A stretch of DNA of 64,000 bases from Adiantum capillus-veneris (taxonomy: Eukaryota; Streptophyta; Polypodiopsida; Polypodiales; Pteridaceae): positions 3,002,001-3,066,000 of the forward strand of contig CM043967.1 in NCBI GenBank assembly GCA_014529385.2, given 5' to 3'. The position numbers and the translations under genes were made by a program. Below are positions 30,206 through 41,738 of the stretch, one piece after another; positions within the stretch are counted from its first letter, which is position 1; each line of letters opens with the position of its first letter. The notes below the pieces were generated by a model. The model did not search any database and had not been told where the DNA came from. It saw nothing but the letters and a program-made list of their open reading frames with translations.

Positions 30206-31480
30206 CTCATTGATTTGCCTAAGAATCTAAAAGGGACCATAGTAACTTTTTGCTAGCTTAGCATAGTACTTTTGGTGTCATGTAGGATTCTTGCTCGTTG
30301 TGTGCCTTAATCGAGCCGTGGGAAACTTAAGCAAGACCCAATCATTTTGTTTATAGGCTAAAGATATTTTGTGCTTATCAGTAGTAGCCTTTTGCCTTTG
30401 TTGCTGAGAGATGGAAATAACATCCTTAATCTTTTGGAAAGATTCTTGCAGGACTAGGCTATATTCATCTGTAGCAAAGATCTTCCCATGTACCTTGAGT
30501 AGCAGGGGACTTTCTGATCTCCCCTCAATTACCTCAAAAGATGTTTTTCCATGGAGGTATGTACATTGTTATTGTAAGCAAACTCCACTAAAGGTAAGTA
30601 CTTCTCCCATTGGGACTTTTGATCTACTTCTGTGGCATAATATTTTAGTAGATCAAGAATGGTTAGGTTAGCTATTTCACTTTGGCCATCCGTTTGGGGA
30701 TGATAGGTCGAAGAGAAGTTTAGCCCTTGTACTAAAACTCTCAAAGAAACCCTTCCAAAAATTACTGGTCATTCTAGGATCTCTATCCAGTACTATAGAC
30801 ATTGACAAGCCATGGTATTTGAAGATTTGTGATGTAAGGAGGGTTGCCATTTGATGGGCCTTGATAGTATTTTTGAGAGGTATGAAATGTGTTTGTTTGC
30901 TAAACATGTCTACTGCTGTCCATATTCCCGTATTCCCATGGATAGACTTGGGCAATCCAAAGATAAAATCCATGGATATGCTCTCCCATGGTGAATTAGG
31001 GATTGGCAATGGTTGAAGCAATCCAGGTTGCTTCCCTCTATCAAACTTCATCTTTTGGCATACCACACATTTTGAAACATACTCTAGTATGTTTGCTTTC
31101 ATGGCAGGCCAATAGAAATATGTTTCTATCCCTTTTAGGGTAGACTGAATCCCTCTATGCCCCGCATAAGGAGGAGCATGGGATTCAGACATTACTTTCT
31201 CACATAGTGAGTTCATAACACATAGTCTATTGCCATAGAGAAGATAGCCATCTTTTAGCGTGAATGGTTCTTCCTTCTTCCCTAGTGCAAGGTCTAAAAT
31301 CACATCTCTAAAATTGGGATCGATGGAGTACTCATCTATCATAGAAGATAGATAATTGTGAGTTGCAATGGATACCTCACTCACTCTCGGCCGTCTTGAG
31401 AGTGCATCGGCTACTTGATTATGCTTGCCATAGCAATGTGAGCAATATGAAACTGAAATTGCAAAAGGAAATTTTCCCAC
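30206..31480 (-). pseudogene. Element C integrase
   Basis: Zinc module with HAPPYAGHRG (first two His), YFYWPAMK and C-V-V-C, then the core with D in ISMDFIFGLP and D in VLDRDPRM. The third acidic residue, E in YHPQTDGQSEIANL, is reached after a frameshift near 30740. The remaining C-terminal part (30206-30528) is broken. The catalytic triad is present but split over frames. Confidence 0.85.
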
Positions 31481-31907
31481 CTCATTTGTTTTTCGGAGAG
31501 CTCGTCATGTATCATGAAGTACTTAAGGCTTTGGTGATCCGTTCGCAAAATGAAAGGAGTCCCCAATAAATAGTGCTTCCACGAGTCTAGAGCATGTAGA
31601 ACTGTTAAGAGTTCCTTCTCATATATTCCTAGAGATTGCTCAACATGGTCGAGCCTTCGACTTTCATAGGCTATGGCGTGCCTTTCTTGGAGCAAAACAG
31701 CTCCAAGGCAATCACCACAAGTGTCGCATTGTACCTCAAATGGCTTTGAGAAATCCGGTACTGTAAGCACAGGTTGCGAGATAATCTTTCAAAAGCATTG
31801 TTCTCCTTTGTGGACCATATATACCGAATGTTTTTCTTGGTTAGGTCATGTATTGGTCCTGCAATTTGTGAGAACTTTTCTATGAAGCGTCTATAGTATG
31901 CACACAT
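31411..31907 (-). pseudogene. Element C RNase H
   Basis: Block EVQCDTCGDCLGAVLLQ, then YEKELLTVLHALDSWKHYLL and RTDHQSLKYFM, followed by VADALSRRPRVSEVS at the start of the next frame. It is the standard Gypsy RNase H order. The part at 31671-31907 holds the RT connection (CAYYRRFIEKFSQIAGPIHD) in a different frame. Confidence 0.85.
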
Positions 31908-32700
31908 ACCTATAAAGCTTCTTAGTTCATGCAGATTCCTTGGATTAGGCCATCCTTTTATTACCTATAACTTTGATGGATCCATTTGGATTCCATCTTG
32001 AGAGATGATGTGACCTGAATACCGAATCTATTGTAAGAAAAGTTCACTTTTCTTTCAATTTATATAAAGCTTATTCTCTCATAAAACTTGAAATATTACC
32101 TGGAGGTGTTGCTTGTGTTCGTCTAATGAATTAGAGTAGATGATTATATCATCAAAGAATACTCTAGTAAAGGTCCAGTGAGGGATGAATAGCTTCTCCA
32201 TCAAGCGGTTAAATGTGGTTGGTGCATTGGTCAAGCCAAACGGCATGACAATGTACACGTAAAGACCAAATGTAGTGCGAAATGCGGTCTTTACAATGTC
32301 TTGATCAACTATCCTTATTTGATGGTAGCCACTTTTTAGGTCAATCCTACTGAAGTAGGTCGACCCTTATAGTTTATCAAATAGGTCTTCTACCTGTGGA
32401 ACGAGAAACCTGTTCTAGGTAGTGATCCTATTTAGTGCTCTATAGTCGACACACATTTGATATGTGCCATCTTTCTTTTGCACTAGTAATAATGGTGAAC
32501 AAAATGGAGATGAGCTAGGCCTAACCATGCCTTTCTCAACTAACTCATGCACTTGCTGCATAATCTCCTCTTGTTGAGCTTGAGAAACTCGATAAGGAGG
32601 TTTATTAGGTAGTGAGATTCCTGGAAGAAGTTCAATGGCATGGTCGTCATTGCCTTGTTTGGGAGGTAGTTCACAAGGGATATTGTCAATAAAAACATCT
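31908..32700 (-). pseudogene. Element C reverse transcriptase
   Basis: The fingers sit at the end of the 33293-32415 frame (KGMVRPSSSPFCSPLLLVQK, CVDYRALNRITT). The palm follows after a stop: SRIDLKSGYHQIR, MPFGLTNAPTTFN and the catalytic F-F-D-D at 32149-32160. Several stops lie between 32415 and 31908. In plant chromoviruses the block is usually F-x-D-D or Y-x-D-D, so the catalytic pair is intact. Confidence 0.85.
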
Positions 32701-33293
32701 TGGAACCCCTTGAGGAAATTGGATAACTCTAATTCCTTTTGATTGTTTATATTTTCTTTTGCTAAAGCATTAGGTTCATTTTGAGAATCTTTAACAAAAG
32801 TCATGTACACGGAGATAGAGCTCTTCATTGACTTATTGAAAGCTTGCTTATGTACAAGGGGTGTAGTACTACCCAACTCCTTAGCATCTATGTATATATC
32901 TTTTTCCCTGAACATAAAGTAGATTTGCCTTTTAGGGAATTTAACATTAGCAGCCATGTGATCAAACCATGGTGCCCCTAGGATTACATCCTCATGCTTG
33001 AGAGGAGAGATGAACAAATCCTCCTTGTCCACATAGCTTTGTACATGGAGCCTCAATTTCCCAATTAAGGGAGTGACTGAGGCTTCTTGCCCCTTGAAAG
33101 CACCATCGGCAAGTAGGGCATCTCCCATCTCATAGGCTTGGATGCCTAGCTTGGTGGCCAATTCTGTGGATATGAAATTGTGAGTAGAACCAGGGTCAAA
33201 GAGAATAAAAGCATCATTTTCTTTTACCCTTCCACAAGCATGGCATAGAGGAGATCCTTTGTGATGAGCATCTTCTTCTTGAATTTCGACCAA
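32701..33293 (-). pseudogene. Element C retropepsin
   Basis: An open frame begins near 33293 and runs to RT. The active-site block is ILFDPGSTHNFISTELATKL, with D-P-G where D-S-G is usual, and the second motif DVILGAPWF lies about 75 residues later. D-P-G or D-S-G variants followed by S/A-T-H-N-F-I-S are common in this branch from memory, so the change may be tolerated. Confidence 0.8.
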
Positions 33294-33299
33294 GGTAGC

Positions 33300-34840
33300 T
33301 CTAGGAGGCTCATTATTTGTATTCTTGTGGGGGCAAGCACGATAGGAATGCCCTTGCTCCCTGCATTTGAAACAACAGTTATCTTTTTGATGACGCTCTA
33401 GCTCTTCAGGAGAGAGTTTATTTTTTCCTTTATAAACTCCCTTCTCCTTAGCTTTGTTGTTGTTGGAATTCCTTTGGGGGACTTTTGGACATGGTCCTTC
33501 CCCTTAGGCTCATTATGGTCCTTGTTTTCCGTGGGCTTAAGATTTATCTTAGCCCCTTGTTGGAAGTTGATTCTTGAAGCCACCATGATATGGTGTATGA
33601 CCACAGATATGGTGCGTGGTCTTTGGGAGTTAACATACTCCGCAATATCCTCAGTTAAACGCGCACAAAATTGTTGTTTTTGCTCTCCAAAATCCATCTT
33701 TTTTAAAGGTAGTGTCTTTGAGATGTAAATCCCAAAACTTGTCTACATATTTGTGAATAGATTCATAGGGAGAGAGCTTCAAGCTTCGCTATTCAGTGAG
33801 TACTTTGTCTTTGGCATCATTAGCCAAAAAGTGATTCATGATGGAAGCTCTTAAAGCTTTCCATGTTCGTGGAGCTTCACCGTTTGCTCGTAGGTTAGAT
33901 CACCATTGCCTGGTGGACTTTTGAAAATGCATAGCTACATGACGTAGCTTAGAGGAGTCCGTGAAGCCCTCATCTCCAAATGCCGCATTGAATTGTTGGA
34001 TAAAGGCCAAGACTTTGTCTGTAGCACCAAAGGTGCCATCGTAGGTAAGGAAAGGGATTTTCTTTCCTCCCTCTTTGAACTTTTTGAGCTTGGACGACCT
34101 CTTCTAGGTGGCATAGGGTTTCCTATGGCCTCTTATTTTAGGTGGTTCAAGAGTTGCACCATCACTTTCTTCAGAAGAGGAAGAGTATGAGGAGAATGGA
34201 GAAGAGGGTGACCTCTTTCTCGCCTTTTTCTTCCCTTGTTCCTCCTTATCTGCACCATCACTTTCTTCAAAAGAGGAAGGGGATGAAGAAGATGGAGAAG
34301 AGGGTGACCTCAGTCTCGCCTTTTCTTCTCTTGTTTTCTCTCTTCCCTCTTTGAATTATGGTGTAGAGAAGTATGCGATGGTCTTCTATGTTTAGGGGGT
34401 GTTGGAGAGCATTTTTCTCGCCGTCTTTGTGGATCCATGTTCACTGAGGTGACAGGAGACTCACTTCATTCTTGCTCTTTTGGTGGGGGGTCTACCGTTG
34501 AAACTTTGGTTCTCCTTTGAGAGGGAGATCCCTCATCGAGTAGTAAATTTTTGAGCCCTTCGTACGGATCCTCCTCTTCTTCCCTTATCGGAGAGAGTCC
34601 TCTTTTGGAAGCCTCACAACGAGGCTTCCCAGGTACTCTCTCTTCTTGGTGGGGAGTTTGGGGAATACCATGGGTGCACAATTGCTATAGCATTTTACCT
34701 TGGAGGGATGGACTGCCCAGGGCTTGTTGAAGCCTAGAAACAATATAATTTACAAGCATAGGGGCATCATTATTTGCTCTTTCATCAGCAAAATCAAAGC
34801 TATCAACATTCATTTCAACCTCTTTTCCCTTGTCAGCCAT
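33300..34840 (-). pseudogene. Element C Gag
   Basis: The likely start is the Met at about 34840 (MADKGKEVEMNVDSFDF), preferred over the in-frame Met 16 codons upstream. The capsid part shows FLTYDGTFGATDKVLAFIQQ, RQWWSNLRANGEAPRTWKAL and DFGEQKQQFCARL (about 34090-33640). One zinc knuckle of CX2CX4HX4C form (C-F-K-C-R-E-Q-G-H-S-Y-R-A-C) lies at about 33340-33381. Acidic and proline-rich stretches fill 34140-34680. Several frame changes and stops break it. Confidence 0.8.
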
Positions 34841-35231
34841 ACTAGAAAATTTTAGGTGTAAATTTTTACTTGTACTTTGGCACTTCAAGCCCTAGTTGCT
34901 ACTCCTCTTTACCTTCAAAGATAAGCACTCAAGCATCTATACCCGTGGCTCAAATATTATTAATTGCAAGGAATAGAAGAGAGAGTTCAATAGAGCCAAG
35001 ACAGCACCAGTTCCTATGAAGCTTCTGATAGCTCAATAGTGATTAAGCCAAAGGCAAGCCCGGTAGGACTCCATTATTAAGACCATAGCTCTCAATGGTA
35101 CTCATTAACTGCATAAAGCAGGCATGCTTCAAGGATGAAAAATACCTATTCTACTTACTTTTTTGCAATTAATAACACTAATCATTTGTAGCAAGCTTGA
35201 GGATCTCTCTTCTTGAGCTAGAAAAGAACCA
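34841..35231 (-). other. Element C 5' leader
   Basis: About 390 bp between the primer site and Gag. No structure was recognised. Confidence 0.55.
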
Positions 35232-35247
35232 ATAGCCTTGACACCAA
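35232..35247 (-). other. Element C primer-binding site
   Basis: On the minus strand TTGGTGTCAAGGCTAT follows the LTR end directly. It differs at three places in the first 13 bases from TTGGTATCAGAGC, the site for initiator methionine tRNA, so a degraded version of that site is likely. Confidence 0.6.
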
Positions 35248-36797
35248 TGTAACATTTAATGCACAAGTAACTTGTGTGTAGTGGAAATTGATAACAGTGA
35301 GCATTTCATTAAGAATAAGTTCCTAATGAGCATAGAGAGAGTACTTTGTTTGAGAAATCAACATAGAAATTTACACCTAGCTAATTTGGCATTGACAATA
35401 CTTGAAAAGAGAGAGAAATAGAACAATTGATAACAGTTGAGGACCGGATTTACATGGAGCCGGTCCCCCCTCCATAAAGGCTTTGTATTATAGCTTCTCC
35501 CATCAAAGGAGACTTTTGTACAATATAATTCTTGTGTTCCTTGATAAAACTCATTGGCGCAATGAAAATGGAAGCTTCATGCACCAATTTATGCTTGAAA
35601 AACACACCTAGTGTCCCTAACCTCAGTCCCAAGACCTCACACACCTTCAAAAATGGTGAGAGCTAGCAAGGAATGAGGATAGATTTAGAGGAAGAAGGTG
35701 TATCTTACAAGAAAGAAGTATTCTCCTCACATAATTACTCTATTAGCATAGCTTAGCTTAGTAATTATCATGGTAGAGGAGATGATCATGCCATTGAAGC
35801 TTGGCTCTTGGTTGGATCTGCATTCCATAGCCAAGCGTTGTTGGTGTAGGCCTCTACTTCTCAATGCTTGGAGAAGGAGATGGAGTTCTTCTTGCACACA
35901 TGAGTTGTGTGTGTGTGTGTGTGTGTAGCATAAAAGACAAAGTAAAATTCCAAACTCCCTCTTCTCTTGGTCGACCCCTCTTTCTTTTTGCTCTTGTTGG
36001 CATCCTATTGGCTCCTGCAAAGCTTAGCCAATCACAAATTACAAGCCTAATTGATAGCCTTGTGAGATGTATCCCCCTTTCCCCTTTTGTGAGAGCTTTA
36101 GATAATTAATAATTTATTAAACTCTCATTGGACCTCTTTGTCTTCTGGCCAATAGGATTCAAGCAAGCCATTGGGCTGTTGGATGCTCATTGGACCCTTG
36201 GTAGAGTGTCCAATAGTCTTCTAGGGAGCTTAATTCCTATTGGTTCTTTTATCAAGAACTTTTAAATTGATTAGACTAAATTTACTCTAGCCTAATTCTC
36301 ATTGGTCCACCTCTATGGCCATCCAATAGGATTTGAGGGGAGATTGGGGACAACTGGCCTAGGAGCCTGACATGTGTCCAGTATTCCCTTTGTACAAAGG
36401 GGGAGCTTTGGAGTGTGTGTGTGTGTGTGTGTGTGTGTTCTCTCTCATACCTACTATTAGGGCTCGCCCTCTCCTTCCTAGGGATGTGGGAAGACTTTAT
36501 AGTCATCCAATGACCATCCAAATTTCCCCTACTACTTGGCCATTGGATAATTGAGTTAATTTTTGGAACTTTAGCCTATGGAAGGCTTAATGGAGCTGAA
36601 CCTTAGGTCTTTTAATCCCCAGTGAATCACTTCTCTTTTGCATATTGTCCCCCTTTGGATCCCTATTTTCCCTCCTTTGGATCCCTGTAGAGACCGGTCT
36701 GGCAATCTTACCAATAGTCTAGCTTTTACTTCCCTGGTACTTCCCCATATTAAATGGTCAGTTTAACATGATAAAATCGATATTAGTTTTTATGACA
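35248..36797 (-). mobile_element. Element C 5' LTR (full length)
   Basis: 1550 bp, bounded by TGTAACAT and ATGACA on the plus strand. It keeps the roughly 1.15-kb U3 segment that the other LTR lacks. Within it lie GT microsatellites (35908-35927 and 36414-36438) and a dense cluster of CCAAT boxes (36007-36546). Confidence 0.88.
36007..36546. promoter_or_regulatory. CCAAT-box cluster with about 21-bp spacing in element C U3
   Basis: Thirteen CCAAT pentamers in either orientation start at 36007, 36028, 36127, 36149, 36170, 36189, 36210, 36239, 36301, 36323, 36343, 36507 and 36542. Many neighbours are 19-22 bp apart, close to two helical turns, so the boxes face the same side of the DNA. CCAAT is the core site of NF-Y-type factors. 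The cluster lies in U3 upstream of the expected promoter. Binding is inferred. Confidence 0.6.
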
Positions 36798-36802
36798 CTT
36801 CT
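36798..36802 (+). repeat. Target-site duplication of element C, right copy
   Basis: CTTCT, identical to 29145-29149. Confidence 0.9.
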
Positions 36803-37033
36803 ATTTATGCTAAAAGCACAGACTCAATTGTGGACGCTCTACCTGGACTTATATTTGCACTGACCGTCAATGAGTCCTCAATAGTTTGGCCTTCACTATA
36901 AGTGGAAAAGTTGAGAACCGCTGCTATTGCCGTGGATTAACAAAGGAAACTAGAAAGAGATAATATTGCATATGTGGAAATAACAATGGCAAAGGACGCG
37001 GTAGTTCTCCAACAACAATCTACATGATAAGAT

Positions 37034-37055
37034 GCACAAATATATATATTTGTGC
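37034..37055. repeat. 22-bp perfect AT-rich palindrome
   Basis: GCACAAATATA followed by its exact reverse complement, with no loop. It lies 57 bp from the larger hairpin at 37113. Confidence 0.85.
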
Positions 37056-37112
37056 CTATTATCGCATATATTACTGCCTATATTACGGTGTATATTTCCG
37101 CTACACGACTTT

Positions 37113-37179
37113 TCAAAAATAAAGATGCTCATTTGGGCCATCCAAATTCGATGGCCCAAATGAGCATCTTTATTTTTGA
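37113..37179. repeat. Perfect hairpin, 29-bp arms and 9-base loop
   Basis: Left arm 37113-37141, loop 37142-37150 (CCAAATTCG), right arm 37151-37179. All 29 base pairs match, and pairing stops sharply on both sides. It could be the footprint of a small foldback element, a snap-back repair product or a small-RNA hairpin. Confidence 0.92.
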
Positions 37180-37389
37180 CCTATGTAAAACATATCAAAT
37201 ATCAATTGCATTTTGAAAAGTGTACAAAATACACTAATTAATGACATACTTTAAAATTATATGCCACACCTTACTTGCATAATTTGAAGCACAAAAGAAC
37301 AATACTAAAATATGATTATAAATAAAGACAAAATTTCAAATGAGTTTTATGTACAAATGAGAGTTTGTTGTGCCATATTTTCACTAGTA

Positions 37390-38876
37390 AAAGAGGATTG
37401 TTGGGTTTGTGGCCTTTAGCCTAACGTCGACAACTATATGTGAGAGCCGTCTCTTGTACAATAAGCAGTCCAGTAAGGATTGTACTTACCAATGCTACCA
37501 CCACGAATGCTATCCACCCAAACCCAGCAAGTTGTATTAGAGCTTATGATGATTAGCGTTATTTAATCACTCTTCCCTAATTGCACATCCCTAATTAGTT
37601 CTTTACTTTATTGTCTAATCCGTCCAGTCTGGGCACGTTCATGGCCATCCATAGAGCCATTGCCCTTCTTGATGGACTTGGCATAATTACCGCATGATTG
37701 CACTCCATTAGTGTGTGCTTGCATTTTCATTTAAGTCACATTTTAATGTTATTTTTTGCATAATTTGTGGCATTGATCGAGTCCAATTGAAGCATTGAAT
37801 CATTGTATCAATTGTGTGTGGAGATAGTACTCTCCAAGCTCTGTACAATGAGCTTTTAAGCCCCCAGGTTTGACACTAGGAACACCCTAAACTTTGTTCT
37901 ACAATTTTTTTACAAATAAGCGTGTGTGTGAGTTCTATTGTGTGTGCATCCTCTGCTAGGCACAACATCTAAGCTTTGACATCCAAAGGCATAATCCTTG
38001 TTGGTTAGCTCAAATTGGCTATACTATATGTGTGATGTGGAGGGGCATGGACTTGATTCCTTTGCGGAAGTTGGACGGATTTCAAGTGCCGGCTAACTCT
38101 AGCCTATTGCTACACAACGGGTTTGCAAGGGTTTTATCTCATGCCAAGGTCTTTTGCCCAATGGTCGCCACCCAAACAAGTCTCATCAACAAGACCTTAT
38201 AAAGCCAGTCAACTCCACAAAGCGTCGAACCTGCAATCTCCAAGGCATCATGTGGCCACCTTCATTGACTCACACACTTTGATAAGCAAGAATTCCCGTG
38301 TGTTGTTGCCCTGAATCTCTCCTAGCTCTTCCCACAACCGCTTTTTGGCCCACAAAAGGCTCCTAAGGGCTTGTTCCCACAAGAAACCTATCACACCAGT
38401 AGCATCAAAAGTTATAAAGCATTCACAAGCTTTTAACAAGCTTCGACAAGGCAAGGACCTTACAATCATAAAAGAGGAGTTTCAAGATTTCAAAGGTCTT
38501 TGAAGGCTTCATTGAGCACATAAAGGAGACTTTGAGCTCCAAGTTTTCTCTTGAGCATCAACGGTTTCCTCTAAAATAGAAAGCAAGGCATTCAAAGAAG
38601 ATTCAAAGGGGCTTTCAAGCTTCAAGTCTTTTTCTTCTTGAGCTTCAAAAATGGGTTTCTCTCTCACTAAGAACCATTGTAATTCAAAGATTTAAATTCT
38701 TGCAACCAAAGCACAATCACCAAAGGCAATGCATGTCTCTACATCCATCATCAAGGATACCATCATGTGCATTTGTACATAGTTTAGACACTGGATTTGG
38801 GTTAAATATCCAAATGCTAAAACTTTCCAAGGCACATTGGAAGAAGGAAAAATCACTTCAAGGGGAGGAGCATTGA
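37390..38876 (+). other. Degenerate retroelement-leader-like repeat, copy 1
   Basis: Patches of this segment match 60880-62170 in the same order: AAGTTGTATTAGAGCT (37529), TGATTAGC(A/G)TT, CTAATTGCAC and, much later, TTGCAACCAA near 38700. TTGTATTAGAGC looks like a damaged initiator-methionine primer site (TTGGTATCAGAGC). A purine tract AGGGGAGGAG at 38861-38870 followed by TGTTAG at 38877 could be a polypurine tract and LTR start. There is no coding capacity. An internal piece of a non-autonomous LTR element is a reasonable reading, not proven. Confidence 0.4.
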
Positions 38877-39209
38877 TGTTAGTAGCAACCTCTCATTTTC
38901 ATTAGTATTTTCTTGCATTGCATTTAGTCTTGTATCAAATAAAATTGTCAAGAACTGCTACAAGCCTGACATTTCAAGGATTGTTGGAGTTTTAAAGCAT
39001 GTAGTAGTAGCACCAATTGGAGTTTGACTTTTGTGTGTGCACGTGCGCGTGTGTGTGTAGAACCTCTCACAAGCTTCCTAATGCACTTATGCATGCATGA
39101 TTTGGCTCTAACACCAAGGATTAATGCCTTGATTAAAATAAGGGGTTTTTTTAAAGCTTCATTTTGGATTTGAACTTTGTAGTCTCTACATCCTTTTTTG
39201 AAACCTGTG

Positions 39210-39246
<37 letters not shown>

Positions 39247-40240
39247 CTTAAAGGAAAAAACAAAAGTTGTTTTTTATGCTTGTCCCTAGTCTTCGTGGGA
39301 CCCAAACCTTCAATAGCATTTTTTGGGACGCATTGCAAAAGGTAAAGCATTAAGCACGCTACATATTTCCATTGGCTACCTGCCCACGTGTTGTTCTCAA
39401 GTAGCTTTCTTTTTGCTACTTACACTAGCCCCACACTAATCATCATCAATAGTCTCGATCCTTGCCCCAAGAACTGCTTCAACTACCACGTCATTGCTGC
39501 ACTAGTCTCCAAAGACCCACTTCCTAAATTTTCTCTCATTATTGCACACATCCACACCATCAATACTTGGCCCACAATTGCTGCTCACTGGCAACTGCTC
39601 GTCATCCACAACACATGCTAACACTACCTCGGTGCCTCTCATAATTATTACCAACCACATTCATGGAGTTTTGTGTCATCACTTGTTGCTTGCCCACACA
39701 CTGCAACACTGCGTGCTATCGACATATTAATTCTAAGCTCGCAAGTTGCAACACATGCACCATTGGCCCATGTGCTTCTCTATCCAATGCCACATCACTA
39801 CTCTATGACATCAACTACCATTCCTTCACACCCTCATATTCCCTTGCCTCATAGCCATATTTAGGCTCCATATCGCGACTTCTCACACCTTTTTTGCCTC
39901 TATTACTATGTATATTGATTCTATTTTGTCATTAAGGCATCATGTTATACAATAGAAGAGCAGCTGATTTCCACACTAAAACATTCATGACAATAGAGAT
40001 ACGAGCAATTAAAGAGTCTTCAAGCACATCAATCACTTCAAAACACTGTGTCTCATTCTCCAATGTAGAGGTGATCTCCTCCGTGGTCAGGGCACATATA
40101 CACGTGACCAACATAGTTTGATCTTGGTTTTTAACTCCTTCATTTCCACACGATCCATTTCATGATTTTTAAAGACAACATAACTTTTTATAACAGATAT
40201 ATACTTCATGCATTGAAACTAACGACAACACTAGCTATGA
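38877..40240 (+). other. No gene recognised
   Basis: Contains a (GT) microsatellite at about 39214-39244 and a C-rich stretch (39400-39850) with short overlapping ORFs in several frames, none of which looks like a protein family. Confidence 0.5.
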
Positions 40241-40572
40241 ATCTAACGACACCTTTGGTTCAGCAGTAAGAATGATGTCAAAAGAAACATTGAACTAGCC
40301 TATCAACATGTATATCACTCATAAAACATAAAAGCAGTCTATTAGCTTGTACAATGACACTCCCAATCCAATAATAGAATTGATGCCAATAACAAGGCTA
40401 ATAGAACTACCTCTAAATTGAATGTAACCAACCATGTTCAACAACAAAACTTCCAGTCCAAAATAGAATCGATGCTGAAGTGAACACAATCGGCATGTTG
40501 TAAAACAGTGCCTGCTAGTCTAGCGTTTCACAACGACACTTTCGGTCCAATATTAGGACCAATGCCGGTGTG
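40241..40572. repeat. Four diverged palindromic units, about 90-bp period
   Basis: Related units of about 40 bp start near 40241, 40351, 40441 and 40530 (steps 110, 90, 89). The last is the clearest: CAACGACACTTTCGGTCC, then AATATTA, then GGACC and GCCGGTGTG, an imperfect inverted repeat. Short clustered inverted motifs of this type are typical of subterminal regions of CACTA transposons. A CACTA transposase relic begins 2.9 kb downstream, but the link is inferred. Confidence 0.5.
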
Positions 40573-41559
40573 AAAAGCAAGATCAGCTTACTTCTAAAAC
40601 TACCAAAAAAATTATTTTAAAAAAAGTATACCAACTTAAAAACAAAATAGTTAAAGATCTTATGAAATTAAACTAAAATTTATACCATAAATTTTTGTCT
40701 TCTTTGTGAGGGCTCTGAAAATCTTGATAGTTCTTTGGTTGGATACCTGGGCAAGTGAGAGCATGAGAATTGTGAAGAAAATGGGGCCCCTAGGGGCCCT
40801 TTTTATAGATACCTTGGGGGCCCGCCGGGCTACAAAGCAGGCATGTTGGGGTTGTAGCACTCTTAGCTTCCCCTGTAACCCGTCGGGGCTGGCGGGCTAC
40901 AGACCTGTATCGGCGTGCAAATCTCACCGGACCTCCTAGTCCCCTTCAAGTCACCATACCATTTTTTGTGAATTTTAAGACTTGTGAATTGAGAATTTTG
41001 TTAATTAATAGTATGGTCACAAAAAAATACACGTGATCACTGAATTTGAAATCCCTGATCTCTACCTCTACCCGATCTACCTATCTCTACGTCTACCTAT
41101 CTCTACTTCTCCTTAGTCTCACTTCTCTCTCTACCTAACTTAGTGCCTACATACATATACACATGTATACACACTCACATATATACGTATGTACAAATAT
41201 ACACGTATAATTAAATACATAGACCTAAACCATACTATTAGACCTAAGTAGGGGCTAGTAGCGGCTAATAGTCTAGTGGCCCCTCTTTAGATACATCACA
41301 ATCTCAATTGTGATAAAACCAAGGGTATGTAGTGGTAATTTATACATGAGTGGATCTCTACCAAGATGCCATGATTAAAAAGGACTATATACAAGAGGAA
41401 GAATTCAACCATCAAGTGCTATGCTCCCTTAGTGCCTACATACATACATATATACACATAGACCTGCTCAAACACCTACATATACACACTTCATACACCT
41501 ACACATAAGTATATAAGTATATATACATAGAACAAAAATGTAAAACATAATTTTATACA
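40573..41559 (+). other. No gene recognised, GGGCCC-rich patch
   Basis: A GC-rich patch at 40780-40930 holds repeated GGGCCC and CGGGCTACA words on both strands (CCGCCGGGCTACAAAG and GGCGGGCTACAGA). The rest is AT-rich with ACATATAC-type short repeats. Confidence 0.5.
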
Positions 41560-41674
41560 TCTCTATCTACACTCTCTCTATCCCTCTTTTTTCTCTCTCT
41601 AATTTAATTCCTTGTCTCCACACTCTCTATGTACTCTCTTTCTACACCCTCTATCCCTCTTTTCCTCTCTCTAG

Positions 41675-41738
<64 letters not shown>

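Larger units (their letters stand above)
29150..36797 (-). mobile_element. Element C: Ty3/Gypsy chromovirus (minus strand)
   Basis: 7.65 kb, flanked by CTTCT duplications. On the plus strand its LTRs read TGTAACAT...ATGACA. Order on the minus strand is LTR, primer site, Gag, PR, RT, RNase H, IN, chromodomain relic and LTR. The chromodomain places it in the chromovirus branch of Ty3/Gypsy. Coding parts have several stops and shifts, and the downstream LTR has lost about 1.15 kb. Confidence 0.92.

Noticed and set aside
39388-39864. Cluster of overlapping 60-77-codon ORFs
   Set aside because: C-rich sequence with few stops. The three frames give unrelated proteins and none resembles a family.
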